Shown here piece after piece: positions 54,267 through 64,000 of a stretch of DNA of 64,000 nt. The notes beneath the pieces were generated by a model, which searched no databases, was not told where the DNA came from, and saw only the letters and a program-made list of their open reading frames with translations. The stretch is from Nephrocerus scutellatus (taxonomy: Eukaryota; Arthropoda; Insecta; Diptera; Pipunculidae). The first letter of the stretch is position 1. Each line of letters begins with the position of its first letter. Location: contig OX352763.1 in the NCBI GenBank assembly GCA_947095585.1, forward strand, positions 49,680,481-49,744,480. The letters run 5' to 3'. The position numbers and the translations under genes were made by a program.

Positions 54267-55790
54267 ATGGCTGTAAGGCGTAGCTTGGACGGTCCCAAGA
54301 ATACCAACTTGCCTGGTGAACTTCTCGTCTCTGAGTCTCGAATTTGTACGTTGTGTCAGATAGAGATCAATGGTAGCGCAGAAAGTGTGATCACCACATG
54401 CAATCACAAACGTTCAGGAGTCGTTAGTGATAACGAAATATCTAAAGACACGAGTTCATATAACACGCGTTTTAGATCTCAAAGGAAACCTCCTGTACGA
54501 CTTCAGAAAGGAGCACAAAAGGAGAAGCCAGTGGGAAACCTACTTTCAGATGAATGATCTGTGCAGAACCCCGAAGCCGTAATCAATTCTGACAACCGTT
54601 CTAGGCTCTCGCTTCCTGGTAAACCTAGTCAGAACCGCCGTGAGTTTAATCTCGTTATGACAATTCATCGCGTGGTAAGTGATTCGATTGGTCAGATCCA
54701 AGAGAACATGCTGCAACAAATGTCACAAAATCTTTCGCAGTTGATTGAGTCCAATGTGGAACGATGCTTTAGCAATTTAAGATTGCAGGAGACTGAACCG
54801 ATAGCTCCAGTAGCACCCGCAAATACGCCGAACGTACAGAATATACATTGGCCGTGTGATATGCCTTTTGAACAAAGAGAGCCGCATGCCTCAGATTCCC
54901 TTCCAATTCGCCATTCTCAACTAAACGTTACCACTGCGGTGAAAGTGGCTAACATTCTTTCGAGTTGGCGCCTTCAATTTGATGGTTCGTCCGAAGGATT
55001 AGCCGTTGATAATTTCCTTTTTCAAGTCCATTCGTTAACACGGCAAAGCCTGGACGGAAATTTTGCGTTACTTTGCAGAAATGCACATGTCTTGTTTAAA
55101 GGTAGAGCCAGCGAATGGTATTGGAGATTTCACCGATCCCAACAGTATTTCGCGTGGTATGACTTGGTCGATCGGTTGCGGCAACAGTACAAAAATAGTC
55201 GAACCGATTACGATATTCGCGAAGCTATTCGTTGTCGAAAGCAAAGAGATAAAGAGTGCTTTGATGATTTCTATGAGTCGATTGCCCGATTAACCGACCG
55301 GCTACGATCACCCATCGCTGAATCCGATTTGGTGGAAATCCTGATAAGAAATCTCCGACCGGACGTACGACACGAGATGCTCCATTTGGACCTGTCATCC
55401 GTTTCCGCGCTGCGCAAAGCTGTTCAAAGACGAGAGCGATTTTTGAATGAGGTATTTCGTCATTTTCCACCGGTAAGACCGACGTATCCGCGACGTCAAG
55501 TTGCTGAGTTGTTCCCGGATGGTGTAAAAGTCAATGATACCTTTACCACTCCTTCAAGTTCGAGGCCGACGTGGCCTGGTAGAGTAGAAAATTGTGCACT
55601 TTCCAAGGTAGTTTGTTGGAACTGCCATACCGAGGGTCATAGTTTTGACGTGTGCCTTGAGCCGCGCCAAATCTTCTGCTATGCTTGTGGTGCACCGAAT
55701 ACCTACAAACCGAACTGTAGGCATTGTACCCAACAGGGAAACGTGCCGAGGGGTGTGAACAAACCCACCAGTTCACACCCTCGTCATTAG
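54267..55790 (+). pseudogene. Element B Gag with one premature stop
   Basis: The first ATG is 54267 (MAVRRSLDGPKN). The frame is broken only by a TGA at 54555-54557 and then continues to 55790. The N-terminal part has CTLCQIEINGSAESVITTCNH, a half zinc-finger (RING-like) pattern. The middle is a capsid region (LQFDGSSEGLAVDNFLFQV, NAHVLFKGRASEWYWRFHRS). The end has two knuckles, CWNCHTEGHSFDVC and CYACGAPNTYKPNC. Pol overlaps by 67 bases in the -1 frame. B' carries the homologous gag. Confidence 0.8.
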
Positions 55791-57798
55791 TAAGCCCCCA
55801 CAAGTTGGACGAAGCTGGTAAGCAGGAACTTGTAACACCCAAGGTGCACCTTATGCGAAAAGAACAACCAGACCTGGACGACGATACATCGAAGGTGGAG
55901 ACCAAGCGAAATTTATATCCACTCAGACCGTATCACCTTCGCGTTAAGGAATATAATGTAGCACGAGAAAACAATTTTCACTGTGTCGATTCGATCGTAA
56001 AAACCAAACCTAGTAGATCCTCCAACAGGATGAAACAGTTTTGGAAAGGGGTCCGAAAAAGTCGTAAATTGCTGATAAGCACTATCTTTGTACAACCTAA
56101 CGATGTTCGACCATACGCTTCTGTAAAATTGCTGGGCAAGGAGATTTTGGGACTGTTGGACAGCGGTGCGTCCATTAGTTGTATCGGTGGATCTCTGGCC
56201 ACGGAAGTACTCGATAGCGACGTTAAATTGAAACGTTTCACGTCTCCCATCAAAACAGCTGATGGTATCTCTCAGAATGTTTTTGGTTACGTTGATGCCG
56301 ACTTTGAATTTCGTGGAACGATGCAGCGACTTCGATTGTATGTCGTTCCTTCACTTTCGCAAAACCTATACCTAGGTATAGATTTTTGGAAGTCATTTAA
56401 AATAGCCCCTGAGATCGTGTCGGAAATTACCGAAGCCAACGTAGTTAATGACGTTGGGAACAGCCACGATTTATCCAGCTTCCAAGCAGAAAGATTGACA
56501 GCCGCAAAGAAGTTATTCGCGTCATTTGAAGACGAAGGCCTTGGCAAGACTTCATTGGTGGAACATGTCATCGATACAGGCAATTCCAAAGCCAGCCATT
56601 GAGAAACTAATTTTTGGGGAACTAGACCGTATGCTAGCGCTAGGAATAATAGAGGAATCGCAAAGTTCCTGGTCATTCCTGCGGAGTTACACGGAAAGTT
56701 TTCGTCTACCTGGACGATTTGTTAGTCATTACTGAAGACTTCGACTCTCATGCAGAAATTCTTCGGAAGGTTGCGGGACACATCCGACGCGCTGGGTTAA
56801 CCTTGAATATATCGAAAAGCAAATTCTGCCTCCGAGAGGTCAAATATCTCGGACACATTATTGGGAACGGTGGATTGAGAACAGATCCTGATAAAGTGAA
56901 ACCGATCGGGGAATACCCAGTTCCATCTACGGTGCGCCAACTTCGCCGGTTCCTCGGAATGGCAGGGTGGTATAGAAAGTTCGTACCAAATTTTGCATCA
57001 ATTTGTACACCCCTAACAGATCTTCTAAAGAAGTCAAAAGGTTTACAGTGGAACAGTAACGCGCAGTTGTCTTTCGAAGAGTTGAAGGTTAAGTTAACTT
57101 CGTCACCAGTGTTGTACACTCCAAACTTTGAGAAACCCTTCACGATCCAATGCGACGCTAGTCAATCCGGAGTCGGAAGCGTGCTTGTTCAAACTATCGA
57201 GGATGGTTCGGAAGTGCCAATCGCTTACTGGTCGCAGAAGCTTAATAAGGCACAACGCAACTACAGCGTTACAGAACAAGAGTGTCTTGCTGCCGTGCTT
57301 AGCATGAAGCATTTCCGACCGTTTGTTGAAGGACTCGAGTTTACTGTCATAACAGACCATGCTTCGTTGCAATGGCTCATGCGTCAAACAGATCTTAGCG
57401 GAAGATTGGGTCGACGGGCTTTAAAGCTGCAAGGCTTCCAATTTGCAATTCGGCATCGGAAGGGCACTGAGAACAAAGTTCCAGACGCCTTATCCAGAGT
57501 TTTTGAAGATGAGGTAGCAGCCTTAGAGATTCTGCCACCAGAGATCGATCTGTCCTCCCCGGAATTCTCCTCGGTGGAATATGAACGATTGAAACAACAG
57601 GTTAACGAAAATCGCAATCGACTTCCTGACTTAAAGGTCATCAATCGATATCTATATAAACGCACCGAGTTCTATAGCGGAGACGAAGTACAAGAACAGT
57701 CTGCGTGGAAACTTTGGGTTCCCAAAGGTCTCACTTCTCAAGTGGTTCAACAAGCACACGATTCGGTAACGTTCTCGTATGGTGGAATCAACTCTTAA
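55724..57798 (+). pseudogene. Element B protease, RT and RNase H, with RT half deleted
   Basis: The -1 frame after gag has the protease motif LGLLDSGASISCIGG (near 56145-56190), then a pre-RT segment. After a frameshift near 56575, KPAIEKLIFGELDRMLALGI and EESQSSWS open the RT, but the fingers and first Asp box are deleted. The reading resumes at FVYLDDLLVITED, the YxDD site (56700-56740), with a frame change. RNase H is complete: IQCDASQSGVGS, TEQECLAAVLS, VITDHASLQWL, NKVPDALSR. The frame stops at 57798 after the linker KLWVPKGLTSQVVQQAH. Confidence 0.8.
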
Positions 57799-58388
57799 CC
57801 ACGTATGGCATTGAGCATGTATATACGGCACTTTATTCGCCACAGGCGAATGCCTCTGAGCGCGTTAACAGATCGATTATCGCTACTATTCGGGCTTCCA
57901 TCAGTAAAGACCAATCTGAATGGGACGTGAATCTCTGCCATATCAGCTGTTCCCTACGAAGCTCAGTGCATACCGCTACCGGATTCTCTCCATATTTCTT
58001 GACCTTCGGCCAGAATATGATAGTACACGGTGAGAGTTATAAACTGTTGCGTAACCTGAATATGCTGGATCCGCCGGATACCTTTGTATTTCATGAAGAT
58101 GGGTTAGGGCAAATTCGAGCGAAAGCCAAGCAAAATGTGCGGAACGCATACTTAGTAAATGAACGGGCTTACAATACTCGGGCAAGGCTAACAGATTTTC
58201 GAGTGGGCCAAGAAATATACCGTCGTAATTTTGTTCAAAGCAACTGGGAAAAGGGGTTTAACGCCAAATTAGCCCCCACTTTCGTTAAAGCACGTATCAG
58301 AGAAAAGCTGGGAAGCTGCTATTATGTTCTAGAAGATCTGCTAGGCAAAGCAATAGGTACATTTTATGCTAAAGACCTAAGACAGTGA
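57790..58388 (+). pseudogene. Element B integrase, C-terminal part
   Basis: Joined after a deletion that removed the HHCC finger and both catalytic Asp boxes. It retains TALYSPQANASERVNRSI (catalytic Glu), TGFSPYFLTFGQNMIVHGES and the C-terminal GQEIYRRNFVQSNWEKGF. It ends GKAIGTFYAKDLRQ at 58388, 70 bases before the 3' LTR. No env ORF follows. Confidence 0.78.
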
Positions 58389-59885
58389 TTCGTCCTGGTA
58401 GTAATGGTCGCCTTTTCAGCCTTCTCGTTGACTTAAGGAAGCACCTTAAAGCCTGTTTTGTAGTGGCGATATTTTTGCGCAGCACCCTATTTCTTGGGCC
58501 TGAGACAGAATCGCATGCCAACGATTGAGCATAAAAATTGCGATGTATGGAAAGTTTTTGGTTGCATACCGTTTGTCACTAAAAATTCCAGTGCAGGAAA
58601 TGTGCCGCAAAAACATGCGAGGTGCACATAGCTTGGCGACAAACCGGTTTGCAACCCAACATTCCATTGTCTAAATATGTGTCGGCATAATGTACGATCT
58701 CAATAGGGCATACACACACATACATAGGCTAGCATCACTCAACCACGAAGCTGTTGACTGAGACATGAAGAACCGAAAAAGTCAGTCGAATTCACAACTC
58801 GCCTAGGTCGGTCGCCTTTTGTCTTCAGACAAAAAAAAAAGTTTGCTCCACTGATTCGTAGCGTCGGGTCAGCACAGCTTGAGCTTGTGCGCGCTTTTTT
58901 ACTCTAATTTGATTTGTCTAGCTGGAAAGAAATTATCGTCAAAAAAACGACTGTTTTTTTAACTGTTGAATTCAGGTTACCAAAAAGGTTTTACCTAATT
59001 GCGTGTGTTTTTTTTTAAACGGCGCGATATTTCTTTAAAATCGTTTTAATACTTTGTTATACATATTCGCCGAACCTGCAAAAGGAACTGAAATCATTCA
59101 AGTGCCGTAGTTATTCTACATCTTCACAAACAACACTTGGACGGTATCAAAGAAAGAGAAAAAATCTTAATGTCCTCCGTTCTGAATCATTGAAAAAAAA
59201 AAGAAAATGTCTAAAAATGAGCAGCATTGTGAAATATTTTTTTCTTTGAATAAGTTCACTATTCATTGGATGAACAAATTGAGTGCATATTTGTAATAGA
59301 GGGACAGAGCAGAAATCCTTAGTCCCAAATACCGTTGTTAATATTCGTGACTGTGTGTAATGTAGTTGTGTGCGTGAAGACGCGAGAAAAGAAAATGGCC
59401 GACGCTCCGAAAAAAATAAATCTATGTAAAAATCTACAAATCCAACTAGCATTAGTGCGTTTACTAGATAAATTGAAGCCCGAGAGCGACTAAGTTCAAT
59501 TTCGGCCTAATATTAATCGAACTGAACCTGAAAATTGGATACCATCAGTTACGATATTTTAATCGTTCGTGTGAGACGCCAGCCCAGAAATGTGGCCGAA
59601 GCTTGACCCAGAGCATCTTCATCGAAGTCCGCCGAGGATCCTGCACCGAGACGCTGAGTTGCATCATATTCGTTTTTTTAGTTATGGTTTCTTATTAACG
59701 ACAGTGTCATAAGGAAAGAAAAAAAAAGAAATAAAAGGACCTTTCCTGGTTCGTTTGAAAACGTTAGGGTTTTGTGTAGTGCCTAAACGAGAGAGAGGCA
59801 GAGGGAAAGAGTAAGGATAGAAGACAGGATCTTTCCTTTCAATGGGCCAAATCCCATCATTTACATTAACCCCCGTTTGTTTCAG

Positions 59886-59937
59886 AAGCCGTCGTCGTCG
59901 TCAGCGCTGTCGAGGAGGATGGTGGTTGGATTCAGGG
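59886..59937 (+). promoter_or_regulatory. Splice-bounded 52-nt cassette in element B 3' LTR
   Basis: Same as 44042-44093, with TTTCAG before and GTAAGTG after. The exon interior is identical to the 5' copy. Confidence 0.55.
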
Positions 59938-60049
59938 GTAAGTGGATTTTAGTACCTTTTGTTTGTCCATCTCTGGAATTTGTTCATAATTGTCTTTCAA
60001 CAATTACCCCTTTCCTCTATCACTCAACCCGAACTCGTTCAAAAGTACC

Positions 60050-61135
60050 TTTAAAATAAAAACTACTTTTAAAAACTAAGATGACAAAATATGATACTGT
60101 TTCATACTTTAGTGTCATATATACCTTTTTTTGCACATACCTTAATTACCTTTAAAATAAAAACTACTTTATAAAACTAAGATAACAAAATATGACACTG
60201 TTTCATACCTTAGTATCAGATATACCTTCTTTTTTTGCACATACCTTAATTACCTTTAAAATAAAAACTACTTTATAAAATTAAGATAACAAAATATGAC
60301 ACTGTTTCATACTTTAGTATCATATCTACCTTATTTTTTTTGCACATACCTTAAGTACATTTAAAATAAAACCTACTATTAAAACTAAGATAACAAAATA
60401 TGACACTGTTTCATACTTTAGTATCAGATATACCTTTTTTTGCACATACCTTAAGTACATTTAAAATAAAACCTACTATTAAAACTAAGATAACAAAATA
60501 TGACACTGTTTCATGCTTTAGTATCAGATATACCTTTTTTTGCACATACCTTAATTACCTTTAAAATAAAAACTACTTTATAAAACTAAGATAACAAAAT
60601 ATGACACTGTTTCATACTTTAGAATCATATATACCTTTTTTTTGCACATACCTTAATTACCTTTAAAATAAAAACTACTTTATAAAACTAAGATAACAAA
60701 ATATGACACTGTTTCATGCGTTAGTATCAGATATACCTTTTTTTGCACATACCTTAATTACCTTTAAAATAAAAATAAAAATTATAAAACTAAGATAACA
60801 AAATATGACACTGTTTCATACTTTAGTATCATATCTACCTTATTTTTACCTTTAAAATAAAAACTACTTTATAAAACTAAGATAACAAAATATGACACTG
60901 TTTCATACTTTAGTATCATATCTACCTTATTTTTTTTTGCACATACCTTAAGTACATTTAAAATAAAACCTACTATTAAAACTAAGATAACAAAATATGA
61001 CCCTGTTTCATACTTTAGTATCATAGATCCTTTTTTTTGCACATACCTTAATTACATTTAAATTAAAACCTACTTTTAAAACTAAGATAACAAAATATGA
61101 CACTGTTCTATACTTTAGTATCATACCTACTTTTT
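60050..61135. repeat. ~105-bp VNTR of element B 3' LTR
   Basis: About ten units, some truncated (for example around 60770-60860), with the same two unit types as in the 5' LTR. Confidence 0.82.
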
Positions 61136-61482
61136 TTTGCGCATATCAGAAATGCGATTAAAACTAAAACATGCCTTAAATATATAAATTAAAAAAAACC
61201 CAAAAGATTGTTACTACTTTAATATTTTTATTATCATGCTATATACAATACCTTAAAACTAGGATAAAAAAATAAAACAAAAGATTATTACTACTTTACC
61301 ACTTTTAAAACATACCTTAAAACTAGGATGAAAAAAAAAGACAAAAAAACAAAAGATTATTGCTACTTTATTACTTTTATTAGCATACTATATAAAACAT
61401 ACCTTAAAACTAGGATAACAAAATACTATGCCTATTAAATATGTATATAGAAAATAACGATACGCCTAAATAAATTCTAATG

Positions 61483-61488
61483 AATAAA
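61483..61488 (+). terminator. Poly(A) signal AATAAA in element B 3' LTR
   Basis: Identical in context to 52326 (AATAAAGTGCCCTCTC). It is the candidate site for ending element B transcripts. Confidence 0.4.
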
Positions 61489-61862
61489 GTGCCCTCTCTT
61501 GTTTATACTGAAAGAGGTGGTGTTTTCTTCTGATATGTAAGCAGAACCAACCAGATTTTATCGATGGGCCTCCGCGTTCCACTTGCCGGGTAGACGGCAC
61601 CCAGGAGCAGGGTCCGATGACGGGCGGAGCAGATTTTTCCTGTTCTCTCCATCCCTCCTTTTCGTGTACGTATTTTTTTTATGGTGAAGAAAGCAAAGGA
61701 TGGTGGTGCAAGAATTCACCCATTTCGGCGAGCTAAGCCTGAGCAATCAGCAAGACGTACACCCCGCATCTCTCCATCCATTGCAGGACTTTAAGGATTT
61801 GACCATCCGATCGCAATAATAAGTCATAAACTTGTTGTTACACAAAAGTTCAATTCATTACA

Positions 61863-61866
61863 TGGC
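61863..61866. repeat. Target site duplication TGGC (right) of element B
   Basis: TGGC directly follows the ATTACA end and pairs with 42717-42720. Confidence 0.82.
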
Positions 61867-63229
61867 GTATCAGCACAACTTTACTGTCCTGCTAAATGTT
61901 ATGCGGGCTAACTTTATTGTTTTTGCACGGCTTTTCCTTTTTCTTTAAATTTATTCGTTGTTAAAAATATGACAAGGCCACACTTTGTAATAATTTGATT
62001 TAAAATCCCAATAAAAAAAAAGGTTTAAAAAATTGTCTTTTCAAGTTTCTTAGACTCAACTACAAATCGGACTTCTCACATCGATGGTTTACTTTCGAGT
62101 GATTCGACCACGACTCTTCCTTCTTTCTCGCCAAAATTTGCTAGTCATTCCAAGAATTTTCTAGAAAATACTTTTATAATTTTAGCGCAAAAACTTTCCT
62201 TTCTTCTTTTTCCTATTTTCTCTATTTTTCCTTTTCTAATAAAATCCAATTACTTCTCTCCGTCCCTTATTAAAAATGGTCATCGAATACTCTTATCGAA
62301 ATAATAATAAATTAGTATAAAGCTTTTCTGCATCCTGCAGCCCCATCTATAATTCATAGAATTACAACAAGCATTGTGAATTCAAAATTTATTAATTGTG
62401 TGGTCATTGTGATTACTGGTGTCGCAATCAGCTGATCAGATATATTTTCAAAGAAATTAACAATGTGAAAGTGTGTCACATTTTGTTCGGTTTCACGTTT
62501 TCTTTTCCTTGTCGTTTCGTTTTTTTAAAAGGAATTTTAATTTTTTGGTTTGTGTAATTTTAGTTTTTACTTCATTCGGTCGCGAGTGATTATTTCAAGA
62601 AAAATGTGTACTTGTTTTTATGTGCCGGGAAGACTGGGGGTCAATCCAACCCCCTTGTCTTTAGCAAATTGGATTTTACAATTTCGCTGCTTTCCAGCGG
62701 CAGCCGCAGAGTTTTTTTGCAATTTTTGTTGTTGTTTTTTTGTTGTTAAAACAACATACTATCCAGGTGAGTGCACATTTTTTGTTCCAGAGACGTGTAT
62801 TCTTCCTTTAAATGTAATATGTTTAATAAAAGGGGGGATCGCGTCTCGATTCAATTACTTATTTTAGATTAGGTACTGTTTGTTTTCTTTTTTGTATTTC
62901 AGGTGCAGACAGGTACAGACGGAGTAGTAGGTATGTGGGCATACGCAGCACTTCATTAGCTTGAGCAATAACAGACGTGCACTCCGCCCCAGCCGTTGGC
63001 AAACCAAGTACGAAGGGACAAAGTTAACACCCACACACACTTTATGACAACTGCACTGGTTAAATTTCAAATAACTAACTAATTCGCTGCAGCGAACGCC
63101 ACATTTTATACTCATTTAAAAATATTATAGACAGAAATATCGAAAAAAGACCAGAAAATTGTAGCCTTATTCCCTTATTTACAACTAACTATACTTATAT
63201 GTAATGAGTAATATTCTAAAAATAAACTA
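61867..63229. other. No gene seen; probable 3' LTR and flank of element D
   Basis: AT-rich, with pyrimidine-rich stretches (62180-62240) and short ORFs without family resemblance. Because D integrase ends at 63230 on the minus strand, its 3' LTR should lie here, but without its partner the edges cannot be set. Confidence 0.4.
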
Positions 63230-64000
63230 CTAAAACTGTAGTTTTGGAGATTTACCTTTCCTTCTTTTGGGATTGTAAAGCCAGACCAAATCTCCTTCCT
63301 GAAATCCTCCATAGTTCGCACGCAGGTTGCTGGCATCCACTATATTGCTCCTTACTGCAGCATGATCAGCAATCATCCTCTATCTTAGATCACTAACGTA
63401 GTTGTCCTTTGTTGTCGGCTCTACTGGTGGTGATCCAAATTTAATATAGCATGGTAGACGAAGTTCTTTGACAAACGCAACCATTGCGGGTGAGTTTTAA
63501 GTCGTGTTGTAGACAGCGCTACGATAACCCATCATAAATAACGGTATACAACGATCCCAATCATCTTGGTTGGCATTAACTTCTTTTCGCAGGTGCTCTT
63601 CCAGTATTCTGTTGAACCTTTCGAGCATTCCGTATGAATGTAACGAAATAGTCCTCGTTTTCTTGATGTTGAGTACTTGGCACAGCTCTTGAAAGACTAG
63701 CGATTCAAAATTCCGCCTTTGATCGGAATGTAATTCCAGTGGTACTCCAAATCTTCAGATCCAATTGTCCACGAATGCTATACCCACCGTGCTAGCTTCC
63801 TGGTTTGCGATGGGATATTTACATTTACTGAAGTAATCAATGCACACGAGTATATAGCGATTTCCATCGCTTGTTTCTGGGAATGGACCAGCTATGTCCA
63901 TTGCCACCCGTTCAAATGGGGCTCGAACATTGTACTGTTGCATTTTTCCTCTAGTTTTTGGTTGCGGTCCATTGCTTGCTGCGCACATGTCACACAATCA
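63230..64000 (-). pseudogene. Element D: Ty3/gypsy integrase, 3' part, runs off the window
   Basis: The minus strand reads CDMCAASNGPQPKTRGKM (zinc-finger Cys pair), VAMDIAGPFPETSDGNRY (first Asp), then a TGA after VDNWI. In the same frame ELHSDQRRNFES follows (second Asp; Arg where the family has Gly), then YGMLERFNRILEEHLRK (Glu). Another stop falls in YNTT*NSPAMV, and the C-terminus EGDLVWLYNPKRRKGKSP ends with TAG at 63230-63232. All three catalytic acids are visible, but the frame is broken. It is a different lineage from A, B and C. Confidence 0.78.

Larger units (their letters stand above)
42721..61862 (+). mobile_element. Element B: long-LTR Ty3/gypsy retrotransposon, 19.1 kb with nested LINE
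   Basis: LTRs TGTAGTGGCG...ATTACA lie at 42721-52705 and 58459-61862, with TGGC duplications outside. The internal region (52706-58458) has a tRNA-Lys1,2-type primer site, gag with one premature stop, and a pol with two large deletions. The 5' LTR is enlarged by an inserted LINE (4936 bp) and a 1510-bp tandem duplication. The LTR copies are similar but not identical, with indels, so the insertion is not recent. Confidence 0.88.
58459..61862 (+). repeat. Element B 3' LTR, 3404 bp
   Basis: TGTAGTGGCG...ATTACA. It contains a unique 1.5-kb part, the splice-bounded cassette, the 105-bp VNTR block, a second repeat region of the TACTACTTTACCACTTTTAA type, and the poly(A)-signal region. It has about 70 bases near 58807-58876 that the 5' copy lacks. 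Confidence 0.85.

Overview
The window is insect-like, probably dipteran, repeat-rich nuclear DNA. This is inferred from the element types present: BEL/Pao, several Ty3/gypsy lineages with lysine- or proline-tRNA primer sites, and a jockey-like LINE. It is AT-rich. No host gene, rRNA, tRNA, CRISPR array or bacterial feature was found. Almost everything that can be explained is a transposable element or an LTR-associated satellite, often nested one inside another.

Layout. 1-1176: unassigned left flank. 1177-23056: a degenerate BEL/Pao retrotransposon on the + strand. Its 5' LTR is split at 2009/16589 by a minus-strand Ty3/gypsy element (element A, 2010-16588), flanked by a perfect 4-bp target duplication CTTG. 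Element A is a tandem provirus, LTR-body-LTR-body-LTR, with a body period of 6457 bp. Each body has gag, a broken pol, and a third ORF in the usual env position that carries the signature of a Ulp1/C48 (SUMO-protease-like) cysteine protease. This is the most unusual finding in the window. 23057-35640: gene-poor DNA with scattered arrays of a GC-boxed repeat unit of about 125 bp, a short 12-bp-like repeat, and a gypsy relic (B', 28430-30049) whose 3' end plus LTR was tandemly duplicated (29905-32433 and 32434-35465). 35640 to about 40960: a minus-strand gypsy element (C) with a proline-tRNA-type primer site. 40961-42716: no gene seen. 42721-61862: gypsy element B on the + strand, with exact TGGC target duplications. 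Its LTR is very long (3.4 kb in the 3' copy) and contains a VNTR of about 105 bp. A full-length jockey-like LINE with two open, overlapping ORFs (44473-49408, minus strand) sits inside its 5' LTR. The LINE 5' end plus adjoining VNTR was then tandemly duplicated (period 1510 bp). 61867 to the end: unassigned sequence, then the 3' end of a fourth gypsy pol (D, minus strand), which runs off the window.

How the parts relate. The nesting gives a relative order: BEL is older than A, and B is older than the LINE, which is older than the 1510-bp duplication. Both bodies of A carry the same stops, frameshifts and deletions, so the body doubled after it was already dead. Of the coding elements only the LINE looks intact. 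B and B' LTRs share a short cassette (52 or 56 nt) bounded by a splice-acceptor-like TTTCAG and a donor-like GTAAGT. It is conserved in five copies and suggests a spliced leader exon in the LTR transcript.
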